A stretch of DNA of 64,000 nt from Punica granatum. Its lineage: Eukaryota > Streptophyta > Magnoliopsida > Myrtales > Lythraceae. Every line of letters begins with the position of its first letter. Positions within the stretch are counted from its first letter, which is position 1. A program made the position numbers and the translations under genes. Location of the stretch: positions 20,936,199 to 21,000,198 of the forward strand of contig NC_045127.1 in the NCBI RefSeq assembly GCF_007655135.1, given 5' to 3'. Positions 44,710-56,249 of the stretch are shown here, one piece after another. The notes beneath the pieces are model-generated. The model was not told the DNA's origin and ran no database searches. It was given only the letters and a program-made list of their open reading frames with translations.

Positions 44710-47700
44710 TGTCAGCACCCCATTTTGGCTCACCGATTCAAATTACATTATCAGTAATGATCCAAGCCACAACTCGAGCAGAATACAGAAAAACGACTTA
44801 ACAGAGCAGAAAATCACTATTCATCCTCAAGTCGGTGAAATCGGGCAAATGACACATGCATATAATAGAAGGACTCCAGGGGTCATCAAGGAGCAACAGA
44901 GTGACTAGAGAGCTCAACAATATCCAAAACCGGCATTTTCAGTATATCACACGGACACGGACGGTTCTATTTTCCGATAGTTCGCTCGATCATCGAAAGA
45001 TAGCCAATATTGGAATCCAAAAATCCACTCCAATGCCAAACAGATGAAAAGTGTCCCCAAAGGCATTTTGCAAATCATCTGCTCTATACTGAACAACTTT
45101 CTGTATACAAACAACTTTTCAGTGGAAGTCCAAAAATGCCGGTGTCTCGGAGAAAAGTTAATTCCAAATATCAGATGCGCAGTGCATGAGCAGTGCTTCA
45201 GATTGTCTTTTGGAAGCCATACAGACACCCTGAATGATTTCCGAGCGACAAAATGGACATACCCCTCTTCGGAAGAGCATAATCGGATACCGATCTGATG
45301 GAATTACGGCAAACGAAGTTCACACTACATTGCCCTGAAAACTCCAGCGGACATTCGCAATCGGGCAAAACAGACAACAAAACCCTTCACGGTTTCCCGA
45401 GTAACCTCCAAGGAGCACAAAAGGCCATTTTCAGTGAAGATCCATATCCGGAGGTCCTCTTTGGGGAAACTTGACATCGGATGCTTACGTTACACAATGC
45501 TAGCCTTCTCAAGGCTCAACGTAGAATCGTCGGAATGAATCACACAACTCATCTAGACCTCCCGAGCAGTGCTTTACAGGTCTCAGGTACACTTTTCAAG
45601 TCCTTAGAGATCCAATCTCGACAAACGGAGATCACAGTGATTTCCGGAGCGCCCAAGTAACTCAAAAAGCAATCTGAGAAATCCAGTTTCGACCTCCTAG
45701 GACATCTCCGGCTCCACATTTGTTCACGTTGTTCACGTTGTCTGACAATTTACGTCAAAATGACCAACGTGAGATGCAGACACAAGATATGCTGTCAAAA
45801 GCGGACAACTTCGCTCTGGTCACCTGCAATGAGCAAAACCGGCTTCCGAGCCAAAAATCACACAAATCTTCCTTTGGGCGAAATGGAGGATTTCGGGCTC
45901 GTTTGAATTGTTTTCGCACGCACAATGACAATTCGACATTTGTTTGATCCACAAACCTCGAACACACGATCAATCGAGACCTGAACTTTGGCCCGAACTT
46001 ACCTCACGACCCGTGGGACCCACGGCCAACTCATTGCCGCCTCACCCATGCCCATTGCCATCCATGTCCCTTGGCTTTTTCCTTCAAGGCAACTTGCATT
46101 TGTCTTCCACTTTAAAATATCTAAGTGTTTGAAGACAACACTCCAAGCTCATCAATGCTCTTATCTCTTCTCCATTAATGCAATGGATGAGGATTGAGCT
46201 TGATATTTCCTTAAGAAATTCGGATTCCACTAATCCATGGCCCTAATTGCACTTTTCTTCACTAATCTTGCATTTAAGCTTTCCTATATATTGTCCAAAT
46301 GTCATTAACTTAATCATACACCTTCAAGCACTCTCTCTCTAGCATTTCTCACTCAAACAAATGCTCTCAACCTCCTAAGAACTTCAGCAAAATCGCAGCA
46401 AGCAAGAACCACCCAAAAACCAAGCAAAACACTCAAGACTTAAGTCGGAATCCATCCCGACTTAAATCCAAACTTCACCAAACTTCATATCCTATATGTT
46501 TTCGACCCCCTCTATCCATTTACAAGCTTAGATTTCAAGTTTGAAGCCTCTAAGTTAGAGAATCAGCTCAGTACAGAATCGAGCAAAGTTTTGGCCCGGC
46601 CGGGTCAAAACTTCCAACCCTGTTTTCTCACCTTTTCAAGTCGGTCTGAACTTTCAAAACCCATCAAACACCTCCAGGGGTTCGTTAGGACTCGGGATCC
46701 ACCGACCTTGCTCAAAAATTCCATCGGAATCCACCGTTATGAATTCCGACCCAAAAACTGCTCAGTCGAGCCGGCGTTTCTGACTGTCTGTTCGGTTTTC
46801 TTGTAGATCGGGTCGATCCGTGACCCTTTTCGACAAACAACCACTTCTATCACATCCATGGGTCAGTTAGGAGTCAGGAGCCGTTGGCCTTGCTCAAACA
46901 TTCCATGGGAATCCACCGTTATGAATTCCGACCCGAAAACTGCCCAGTCGGGCCAGTTTCCAGACGTGCTCTGTTTTTGGTGATTTTTGCAGTACTGTAC
47001 CAGTCGACCCGACAGCTCTAGGAACAAACGACCACCACCGTCACCTAGAGGGGTCCCTTGGCTACGCAAGGCCGCCGACCTTGCCTCAAAATTCCATCGG
47101 GAGCCTCCGTGGCGACGTCCGACCCGACTTGTGCCAGTCGGGTCTGTCCACCCTTCCAATCGGGTGTGTTGCTACCATTCGGGTCTGTTCAAGCCAAAAC
47201 AGCTCAAACCCGACCCACCAACGGTCCAACCCGACTCTTGAAGGTCCCATCCCGCCTCTCGGGACTAGGTATGACCATTCCCGACTTAGAGGAGCTAGGA
47301 CTTTTATATTATTGTTGTGTTTATGGAGTTTTAAGGGGTTTTAAGCATGATTTTAATTCCGAACTTTAATTTTATGCAATTTCCTTATTACACCATGCAT
47401 GTTTATCATCGTTTAACGTGCTAGTATGTCGGGAAATATTTAAATCGAAGTCGAGGAAACCATCCCGACCTGGAAAAGCCGAGATCGTTCGGGTTAACCT
47501 CTCCATGAGGTAACCGAGAGCATTCTTGACCTTTTTGGGTCAAGACCGGATTCCTTTGCCCCGATTTAAATTGTTTCCCGAGTTTTATTGTTTTTCTCAC
47601 ATCCATGAAGTCGGTATTGTTTTATCGATTCCTTAAATAATATGTTTGTGCATGTTTGCATGTTTGAATGTGTTATTTAAATCATGATAATACCGACTTT

Positions 47701-49949
47701 CGTTTAATTGTGTTATTTAACATGTTTGATGTTTGAGCATGCGAGAAACGATTCAAAACAAGACGGGGAAAACTCGTGAAATCAAATACAAACCATGAGA
47801 CCTCTCGGCTTTCTCCAAGGAGAATAGGTTGAGAGTCTCATGGAGTTATTCGGGTTCCATGAGGCTTCCTCTTCCCGTTTTAAATCCGTTCTCGGATTTC
47901 GTGTAATTTGCAAGTTCAATTACATCGAGAATCTCACATGAAATGTCTTTCCAAACCAAAATATGCATGGATTCACAATTCGGAGACCCTTTCGGGCCTA
48001 TTAGGACCAAAGGGTGTTTCGGCCATCGTTGGTCGAATCATCCTCGGTCTTTCTTGACCCGTCTTGGTCGCCGAGTCACGAATCGTTTTCACAATTAATA
48101 CATTCGGCATAACTCTTAAGCATTAATTTCACGAACGGGTTAATCGGGACGCTCACATGATTAAACCCACTTCATACTGAAAAAGTTTACATGAATTGGC
48201 CATTAACTGATAACTCGCGTCGATGAATTGTCAAATGACGTTGGTGCCCTTTTCAAACTTATCAATTTCAAAACCCGAAACGCGCGGTCTGATGTAGCAT
48301 GGACATCTGAAAAGGGCTTCTGTATCTCAACTTGAGTTTTTACCTGATTCCAAGTAACTCAGGTCAGGATACAGAAGATCTTTCTAGATCACTTCCGGGC
48401 AGATCGACCGGTTCTTTGGCTTTTTCGGGGTTCTTGCACAACCCTGGACGATCCAGGGAATTGGTCGACACTGGCTACAGGCCAAGGTGGCTCGCACTAC
48501 GATGTTTCCCCTTTTCTGAAAATAATTTTCAAATAAAGGGCAAAATTATCTTTTCATAATTCAGCGACACCCCTAGGGTTAGCATGACAGAAACACTACA
48601 GTACGGGATAAGAACGGCTACCTGTTCAGGTGCAAGTTCATCTACATAGCCTTTTCTTATCTAACCGATGAGTTTCTGTCATCCTAACATAGACTCGGGT
48701 AACTAGAACGATTATCTCTGTCAGAAAACATGCAAAATACTGATTAACCTTTCACTCGACCTAACCAAACACTAGATAATGGTTATGAGGAATTCTAGAT
48801 TCCAAATCCAGAGTCAAAACACGAGTTTGGTTAATTCAGTGTCACAACACCGAATCATTGTAAAAGCAATCCACACACACGAGATTTGACTCTTCTTGTC
48901 AAGTTCTCAAAACAAAGCAAATTGTTAAAACATTGGCACGCGTTGTTTGTCTAGGGTAGGATTTGCATGCCAAAATACCCTGGATTAATAAACTTGCTAA
49001 TCCACGTACATTCGGTGAATACAAACACATTGTCTGTTATTTACCTGCTGCTTGTTACCTTTCTGCATCTGTTTACCATGCGGGTCGAGCCTGATCCCTA
49101 GGCCGAATAATATTGGGGTTCAACGCCCTAATCATCGATCACAGGGTTCAATGCCCTAATCAACACTCACAGGGTCCAACGCCCTATTCAGTAAGAGCGT
49201 GCATTGAATTTCAATTCTTCGGTCTTTTCCCTAAACTCACGGTGAGTTAGAGCGAAATAATAACCGAATGCGAATCGACTGGAATTTGGCCATTTGTAAT
49301 TTGTATTTTATTGTTTTCGAGAGCATTGTAAGGATTTTATTATGTACATTCATTCTGTAAGAATTCCAGTCGGTAAGCGAACGGTCCGAGAGTCGAATTA
49401 ATCGAATCGATTTAATGCGTGCCCAAAGGAAAGTAAATCCAAGAATTCGCGGTTCTAGTTCACGCAGGGATTCAACCTCCATGGTTCGATGAACTGTAAT
49501 GCAAGATTGTGAACTAACTCCCTGACATACGGGTTTACTTCTCTCTCGGCTTCTCAATCGACATCGTTTAGTTCACCGAATCTCCGGTGTCAAAACGTGC
49601 GAGCCGAGTGCAACTTAATTCAAGCGGTAAATAATAAAACATGCAAGCCTAGGAAACCAGAGTACCGAAAGGGCGTGTGGGATATAGGCCCACACGTAAC
49701 ATGAACCCCCAAACACGAATTTTCCGGTTCCGCACAGATCAATGCCTTAACGACAAACTAGGTGTTCCATACCCCTAGACCCGGGTAACTTATCCACCCT
49801 CGACCTACGGGTCGTAAAATGATAAGTGGCGACTCCTCCTCTCACGCGTGTCCGTCACGCGTCTCCACGGGAAGGTGGACACTCCCAAGCCGCGCAATCC
49901 AAAAGCGCGCATACGGGCCCCGACGAGAGTCCACATTCGGGTCCGTACA
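44710..49949 (+). mobile_element. LARD-family solo LTR inside the minus-strand element (5.24 kb)
   Basis: Runs from TGTCAGCACCCC to CCGTACA, flanked by ATTAT (44705-44709) and ACTAT (49950-49954), a target duplication with one mismatch. It interrupts the segment between RNase H and integrase. No interior remains. It is the longest and best bounded copy of this LTR in the window and carries a TATA-like box at 46284-46292. No coding frame with a recognisable domain is present. Confidence 0.85.
46284..46292 (+). promoter_or_regulatory. Putative TATA box of the LARD-family solo LTR
   Basis: CTATATATT lies 1.57 kb into the LTR and is followed by the conserved CATTAACTTAATCA block and a CT-rich stretch. 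Position and conservation with the minus-strand copies are the only support. Confidence 0.4.
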
Positions 49950-50618
49950 ACTATAAATAGCACCAAAGTCAAAATCTTGTATGTACAACTCCTTAAAATG
50001 TTCAAACCCAAGAAATTTTGCATTTAGAGTAGAGATAAGTACATACCTCCGTGATAATGCATCAGCTACCACGTTTTCCTTTCCTTACTTGTACTAAATC
50101 ACGTATGGAGACATCTCTATGAATTCAATCCACTTGGCATGTCTCCAATTCAGATTGTTTTGCCCTTTCAAATGCTTCAATGATTCGTGGTCCGTGTGTA
50201 TGACAAATTCCTTTGACCACAAGTAGTGCTGCCACGTCTCCAATGCGCGGACCAAAGCAAAGAGTTCCTTTTCATATGTAGAATAATTCAAAGCGGCTCC
50301 ACTTAGTTTCTCACTAAAGTAGGCAATCAGTCATTTTTCTTGCATCAAAACAACACCTATACCGATCTCGGAAGCATCACCTTCTATCTCAAAAGTTTTC
50401 AAAAAATCAGGTAAAACCAATAAAGGTGCAGAACAAAGCCTTTCCTTAATCAAATTAAATGCTTGCTCTTGCTCTACTCCCCATTTGAAACCTATATCTT
50501 TCTTAACCACTTTCGTCAATGGAGCAGCCAAAGTACTAAAATCCCGCACAAATCGCCTATAAAAGCTAGCTAGACCATGAAACTTCTTACCTCGGTTACA
50601 GATTTCGGCATCGGCCAA
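49950..50618 (-). pseudogene. CRM-like RT connection and RNase H (minus-strand element)
   Basis: Downward from 50618: [33 protein letters not shown], then RNase H starting with GDASEIGIG (Asp kept, the Gly after Ser changed to Glu). A stop follows LMQEK near 50331. From 50291 [25 protein letters not shown]; another frameshift near 50095; VADALSRR at about 50070, and FEHFKELY up to the solo LTR at 49949. It is joined upstream to RT through a one-base loss near 50585. Confidence 0.85.
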
Positions 50619-51622
50619 TCCTTAATTGCTTTCACATTTTCCTCATCAACCTGAATACCCTTGGAACTAACAATAAATCCCAAAAACACAACTCGGTCCT
50701 TGCAATTTGTACATTTCTTTAAGTTAGCATATAATTTTTCATGTCTCAATGCTTGAAGCACGCGTCGCAAAAGATGGTTATGATCATTCAAACTCTTACT
50801 ATACACCAAGATATCATCGAAATATACAACCACAAATTTTCCAAGGAAAGCACGCAAAACATGATTCATGAGCCTCATGAAAGTACTAGGTGCATTAGTT
50901 AATCCTAATGGCATAACTAACCACTCATACAAGCCATGTTTTGTTTTAAAAGCCGTTTTCCACTCATCACCCTCTTTCATCCTAATCTGATGGTATCCGC
51001 TTTTCAAGTCTATTTTTGTAAATAAAGTAAAACCATGTAATTCATCCAACATATCATCTAATCGAGGAATGGGATGTTGATAATTTACCGTGAATTTGTT
51101 TACAACGCGGCAATCAACACACATTCGCCAAGTACCATCTTTCTTTGGCACCAGCAACACCGAGACCGCACAAGGACTCATGCTTTCACGCACATGCCCT
51201 TTAGCTAAAAGCTCGTCCACTTGCCTTTGAAGTTCCTTTGTCTCCTCCGGATTACTTCGATAAGCTGGCCGGTTCGGAATCGCGGCTCCAAGCACAAAGT
51301 CGATTTGATGCTCTATTCCCCTTATTGGTGGCAAAGCATTGGGTAACTCCTTGGGAAAGACATCTCCAAACTCCTGCAAAAGAGAGGTAACACAACTTGG
51401 CAAAGAAGAATTAAGGTCAGAGAAATAAGCTTCTTTGTAAACGAACAAGATCATTGGACGATTTGTTTTGAAAGCACTCTTATTCTCTCTTTCTTTTCCA
51501 TAGAAACTCATATTTTTCTCTTTTTTCTCTTCTAACTCTTTCATCTCATCTAAAACTGAGCTCTCTTTCTTTTCACTCTCTCGGTTTTCTTCCTCTCTAT
51601 TCTTGCCATTTTCCTTTCTCAC
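50570..51622 (-). pseudogene. CRM-like reverse transcriptase (minus-strand element, 350 codons)
   Basis: The most complete RT in the window. Acidic/basic linker (residues 1-60, with [13 protein letters not shown], the segment that marks the deletion point in the array units), [23 protein letters not shown], then RT proper from about residue 125: [20 protein letters not shown], motif [45 protein letters not shown] with both Asp, and [12 protein letters not shown] near the end. It ends by a one-base loss in VRSF. Upstream two stops (about 51690 and 51645) separate it from protease. Confidence 0.9.
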
Positions 51623-51691
51623 TTGCTCACTCTCTTTTTTTCTTTAAATCTCAGCTTCTACCTCACTTTTCTCACAAATTGATCTCTTGAT

Positions 51692-51985
51692 TCAGAGTTG
51701 ATCCTCATACACCTGATTAGGTGTCAATGGAACAAGGGTCATCTTTTTACCATTTTTGACAAAAGAGTATCGATTCTTATACCCATCTCGTATCGTCTGT
51801 CTATCGAACTGCCATGGCCTCCCAAGCAACATATGACTAGCATGCATGGGCACTACATCACAAAGAACTTCATCCCTGTATCTCCCAATTGTAAAGGAAA
51901 CCGGAACTTGCTTGTTCACCTTCACTTCTCCACTTTCATTCAACCATTGTAGCTTATATGGCCTAGGATGCTTCAATGTACACAA
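51692..51985 (-). pseudogene. CRM-like aspartic protease, C-terminal part
   Basis: 97 codons open between stops: HPRPYKLQWLNESGEV, VPVSFTIGRYRDEVLCDVVP, HMLLGRPWQFDR (the Leu-Leu-Gly-Arg-Pro-Trp end of retroviral-type proteases), and VKNGKKMTLVPLTPNQ. The stop at its start (a TGA after KFLVDKL) cuts the protease in the middle. The active-site half is in the preceding frame at about 52050-51990. Confidence 0.85.
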
Positions 51986-53017
51986 TCACAACTTGTCAAC
52001 AAGGAACTTACTAGCCACATTCACACAGCTGCCCTCGTCAATGGTCAAACCACATACCCGATCCTTCACGTGGCATCTAGTATGTAATATATTCTCCCTT
52101 TGCACATAAACTCTTTCTTCTTCCTTAATTTGTGCATTAAGTGCTCGCATGATTACTAAGGCATTCCCCTCAGCAGCATATTCATAATCACTATAATCAT
52201 CATGTGTTGGCATTGAATCACTTTCCTCTTCTTCAGTTTCAATTTCCCCACTATCTAGCATGATCATTGCCCTTTTATTTGGACATTGAGAAGCAATATG
52301 CCCAGACCCCAAATACCGAAAACATTTCATAGCCCTATTCTTTTGAGGTTGGGATGTAGAGTTACATCTCTCCTTGTTGTCCCCTTGGCTCTTGCTCGTG
52401 CTCCTTTCAGCATTCGATTTGGGTTTCTCCACCGGTCTTGAGCTGGCACCCCATTTCGACTTCCAATTTGATGAAGACCCCGAATACGAACCACCCTCTT
52501 GCCTTGTTGGTCTCCCTCTCTTGAGTTGCCTTTCTACTTTTATGGCCATGCTAACCATCTCTTCTATCTCCACATAATGCCGCAACTCCACCACATTAGC
52601 AATTTCCCGGTTCAACCCACAAAAAAACCTGGCCATAGTCGCCTCTTCATCATCTTCAATGTTTACCCGAATCAAAGCAATCTCCATCTCCTTGTAGTAG
52701 TCTTCCACGCTCTTTGTCCCCTGCCTTAGACTTTGCAATTTTAAATGCAAGTCCCGATAGTAATAAGAGGGAACAAATCGCCTCCGCATGACAACCTTCA
52801 TCTCATCCCAAGTGTCAATAGGCCTTTCATGGTTCCTTCTCCTTTGCTTAACCAATTTGTCCCACCAAACGATGGCATAATCGGTGAATTCCACCGCTGC
52901 AAGCTTCACTTTCTTCTCTTCCGAGTAATTATGGCAATCAAATACAATCTCCACCTTCCTCTCCCATTCGATAAAAGTGTCAGGGTCATTCCTCCCTTGA
53001 AAAAGTAATACTCCCAA
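51986..53017 (-). pseudogene. CRM-like gag capsid, zinc knuckle and protease start
   Basis: 343 codons. Capsid region: FQGRNDPDTFIEWERKVEIV, WWDKLVKQRRRN, VMRRRFVPSYYYRDLHLKLQ, SVEDYYKEMEIALIRVNIED and MARFFCGLNREIANVVEL, the usual Ty3-type gag core. A Ser/Lys-rich linker leads to the zinc knuckle CFRYLGSGHIASQC, in which the second Cys of CCHC is Tyr. The protease active site reads TIDEGSCVNVAS; Glu stands where Ser, Thr or Gly follows the catalytic Asp. The frame ends at a TGA. Gag would form the particle and bind RNA; the knuckle change would impair binding. Confidence 0.9.
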
Positions 53018-53405
53018 TGTTCCTATCTACTCCATCTCTAATTGCTTGATCTCGCCTACCATGTCTTCGCCCCTCATTCCTAACTCCTCTGGCTCTCCTC
53101 ACACTTCCCACTGATGCCTTTTCATCATCTTCCTCATAATCTTCATCTTCTTCATCTTGAGGAATTGGCGGCTGATGGATTAGTCTCCTTGCATTGGGCA
53201 CTTGCACATGCTGCCTGGGTTGCTCCCTCTGCATTTGATCAATTCGTTGATCTTGCCTGTCCATCCTATCACGAATATCTCCGAAAATAACATCCAATCT
53301 CTCGAATTGTTGTTGCATGGCTTTCAAAGTGAAAGCAACATCTTGCTGTCTAGCATTACTTCCATCTCCGGTCATAGATTCAGTGTCGTTTCCTGCGAAG
53401 CTCAT
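52986..53405 (-). pseudogene. CRM-like gag N-terminus
   Basis: Starts with ATG at 53405 (MSFAGNDTESM) downstream of the leader and before a frameshift near 53010 that separates it from the capsid frame. A heptad-like stretch (LKAMQQQFERLDVIFGDIRD, then RMDRQDQRIDQMQRE) suggests a coiled coil; an acidic run and an Arg-rich patch follow. The same MQQQFER start is kept in the other family at 60536. Confidence 0.85.
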
Positions 53406-54079
53406 GTTTGCACTAAAAAAGAAAATGGTGTTAGGACCTCACAACCACTCGCTCATGTATTTGGCCTCAACTTAATGTTACTCAACACTCGTGTTTCGCT
53501 CAGTTCAATGGTTTTTACCCTCTTACACGCTCACCACTCTTGCCTCTTTCCACTCTAATTTCCTCCTCAAAGTTTTTTAAAGAACTCAGAACTTACAAAT
53601 CAAAGGCAGCTAGCTCGTAATAATTCAAAACAGCAATTAATATATTGGCCCTAATTTGGACACAAACTAACAGGGAAATAAATGGTCAAAGGAAAGTTAA
53701 AGAAGAAAGGAAAGATTTTGGGAACGAAGAAATGAATATATCAAAATAATATATGGATGGAAAGATATGGATGATGATATAGGGAAGGGAATATGGACGG
53801 AAGAAATATTATATAATTATGGGAATAGAACCAATATAGGGATCAACAAGCAAAGGAAATAACAACTTTAGAACGATCTGATGCAGAGAATTCAGATCAA
53901 ATTGACTTCGATAATCTTCTTTCTTTTCTTTGGATATTATTTTTGTTTTTTTTTCGGCTCTCTGTTTTTGGCCTTTTTTTTTGTCTTTCTCCTATCAATC
54001 CACAAAGAACAAACTAGATTGAATGAAATTCAGCAAATTGAAACGAAAAGGATAGCATAAACCTGATTTGGAGCCTGAT
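53406..54079 (-). other. Untranslated leader of the minus-strand CRM-like element
   Basis: About 670 nt between primer site and gag ATG. A/G-rich in the element's sense (T-rich tracts near 53940-53990 on the plus strand). Its gag-proximal end (53434-53544) is conserved in the second family. No open frame of note. Confidence 0.7.
53434..53544 (-). promoter_or_regulatory. Conserved leader block upstream of gag
   Basis: On the minus strand it starts GGCAAGAGTGGTGAGC, includes GAAACACGAGTGTTGAGT and ends GAGTGGTTGTGAGGTCC. The block at 60321-60430 matches it at most positions although the flanking leaders differ. Its place between primer site and gag is where packaging signals of retroelements lie; function is inferred only. 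Confidence 0.5.
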
Positions 54080-54091
54080 GCTCTGATACCA
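54080..54091 (-). other. Primer-binding site, initiator tRNA-Met type
   Basis: Minus strand TGGTATCAGAGC lies 3 nt inside the 5' LTR end. This is the standard plant initiator-methionine primer site. The array units have lost it. Confidence 0.9.
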
Positions 54092-54094
54092 AAA

Positions 54095-54784
54095 TGATGC
54101 GGACCTCACGAAGGATTGTAAAACCCAACGACCAACTTGAATCGATTCCCAGATCGCCAAACCCAGATTTAGATGAAGAGGATTATTGACCCGTTCTTTG
54201 TGGAGAAACAAGAACCAACAATATCAAGACAAGGATTGTTGACCCATTGTTTATGAAGAAACAAGAACCAATAATATCAAATTGTGCCGAACAATCACAA
54301 GCTGTCACACTTATTCGTTCGAAGGAGTTCAATAAAGAACAAAGGAAAAAATCTCACCAAAATACCATAATAGTCTGCCTAAGATTAGCTACTTAACCTT
54401 ATTTTTATAAGCCTATGAGAAACTGAAAACTAATAAACTTGGCAACTAGAATAACCTTAATTTCCTAAAGCCAAAAATAACAAAGGAAACTAAATAAAAG
54501 GCTATCTAGAATAGTTGGAAGTCTTTTATTCCATCTTCAGCATCTCATGGCAAGTTAGTTGAATAAAGCCCTTTGGAGACCCAATTAAATTAGACTCCTC
54601 TTGGCACAAAAAGCCCATCAACAAGCTCCCCAAGGCTTGTTGGATTTGTCTGACCTTCGTTCGTGTGATTGGCACACTCGGAACATGCAAGCCTCCAAGA
54701 TCTTGTGCATCAGCTCCCTTTTCACGAATCCGACTTCCAAGCTCGTGTGCATCAACCTCATTGTCATGCCCGCAATCCTCATCA
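54095..54784 (-). repeat. 5' LTR of the minus-strand CRM-like element (690 bp)
   Basis: On the minus strand it starts TGATGAGGATTGCGGG and ends GGTCCGCATCA. The outer end is fixed by the target duplication GAATC. It carries the tail-coding start and the twin hairpins (about 54180-54280). Confidence 0.85.
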
Positions 54785-55211
54785 GAATCTAATCCCTTTG
54801 CCTATGAGTGAGATTTCTAGTCTTGACGAAAAGAAAAAGGCATATATGGTGAAAAGAATTCATGAAGAAGCAAGGCAACATATCTTGAAGAAGAATGAAC
54901 AATATGTTGAACGTACCAACAAGGGATGAAAGAAAGTGACTTCTGAACCAGGAGATTGGGTGTGGGTTCATATGAGGAAGGAAAGATTTCCAAACCAACA
55001 AAAATCCAAATTGAGTCCACGAGGAATTGGACCATTCCAAGTCATAGACAAGATAAATGACAATGCTTACAAAATAGATTTACCAGGTGACTGTAATGTT
55101 AGCCCAACTTTTAATGTTTATGATCTTTCTCCGAATGATGTAGGTCTCGATTTGAGGACGAATCCTTTTGAAGAGAGGGGGAATGATAACAATCGCGGGC
55201 ATGACAATTAA
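54785..55211 (+). pseudogene. CRM-like integrase C-terminus (array unit 3, resumed)
   Basis: Continues the gene left at 42835, starting with the repeated GAATC. It shows [15 protein letters not shown], a TGA in the basic linker near 54928, a GPF/Y module (GPFQVIDKINDNAYKI) and FNVYDLSPNDVGLDL. A TAA at 55209-55211 stops it 28 nt into LTR D, so the LTR-encoded tail would not be made. Confidence 0.85.
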
Positions 55212-55880
55212 GCTGATGCACACGAGCTTGGAAGCCGTATTCGTGAAGATGGAGCTGATGCACAAGATCTTGGAGGCTTACAGGTTCCGAGTGGGCCAAT
55301 CACACGGGCGAGGGCCAGACAAATCCAACAAGCTATGAAGACCTTGTTGATGGGCTTTTTGGGCCAAGAGAAATCTAATTCAATTGGGCCTCCAAAGGGA
55401 TTTATGCAACTCACTTGCCATGAAATAGTCGATAGCCCACCCAAAATTGGAAGTTGAGAGATGCTGAAGATGGAATAAAAGCCTGCCAACTATTCTAGAT
55501 AGTCTTTATTTAGTTTCCTCTGTTATACTTGGCTTTAGGAAACTAAGGTTAATCCAGTTCCTCTGTTATAAAGGAGGCTGAACAGCTGATCATGGGAGAC
55601 TATTATGGTATTTTTTGGTGAGATTTTCTCCTTTGTTCTTCAATGAACTCCTTCGAACGAACAACTGAGAGAACTTGTGAATGTTCAGCACAATTTGACA
55701 TTATTAGTTCTTGTTTCTTCATAAACAATGAGTGAATAATCCTTGTATTGATATTGTTGATTCTTGTTTCTCCATAAACAACGGGTCAATAATCATCTTC
55801 ATCTAAATCTGTGTTTGCCAATCTAGGAAACAATTCAAGTTGCTCGTCGGGTTTCACAATCCTTCGTGAGGTCCGCATCA
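55184..55880 (+). repeat. Array LTR D (CRM-like, 697 bp)
   Basis: Starts TGATAACAATCG after polypurine tract GAAGAGAGGGGGAA and ends CCGCATCA. A deletion near 55560 removed the TATA region present in LTRs A-C, so this copy would not be expected to promote transcription. It is followed by the same LTR-RT junction (TTTAACCGAGACAG). Confidence 0.85.
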
Positions 55881-56249
55881 TTTAACCGAGACAGTGAAAG
55901 GAAAGAGAGCTTGGCTTTAGATGAGAGGAAAGAGTTAGTAGAGATACAAGAGAAAAAGATGAGTTTCTATGCAAAAGAAAGAGAGATCAAGAGTGCTTTC
56001 AAAACTAATCGCCCAATGATCTTATTCGTTTACAAAGAGGCTTATTTCTCTAACCTTAATTCTTCTTTGCCAAGTTGTGTTACCTCTCTTTTGCAGGAGT
56101 TTGGAGATGTCTTTCCCGAGGAGTTACCCAAGGGTTTACCACCAGTAAAATCGACTTTGTGCCTGGAGCTGCGATTCCGAATCAGCCAGCTTACTGAAAT
56201 AATCCGGAGGAGACAAAGGAGCTACAAAGACAAGTGGACGAGTTGTTAG
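55881..56249 (+). pseudogene. CRM-like reverse transcriptase N-terminal fragment (array unit 4)
   Basis: Begins at the shared junction (SFNRDSERKESLALDE). The first ATG in frame is MSFYAKERE near 55957. [12 protein letters not shown] and EFGDVFPEELPKGLPP are intact. A 13-bp deletion near 56146 then shifts the frame, so the following residues are out of register with RT. Confidence 0.85.

Larger units (their letters stand above)
42836..54784 (-). mobile_element. Nearly complete CRM-like Ty3/gypsy element with gag (minus strand)
   Basis: The duplication GAATC (42831-42835, 54785-54789) bounds the element. Without the nested solo LTR it is about 6.7 kb. On the minus strand the order is 5' LTR (54784-54095), initiator-tRNA-Met primer site, leader, gag, protease, RT, RNase H, IN, polypurine tract, 3' LTR (43523-42836). 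It has the parts that all the array units lack, so it shows what was deleted there. Its LTRs (690 and 688 bp) are shorter than those of the array (741-743), so it is a sister lineage. Several frameshifts and stops make it non-functional. Confidence 0.9.

Noticed and set aside
51698..53558. Plus-strand frames opposite gag and protease
   Set aside because: They are shadows of the minus-strand gag and protease coding sequence and have no independent support.
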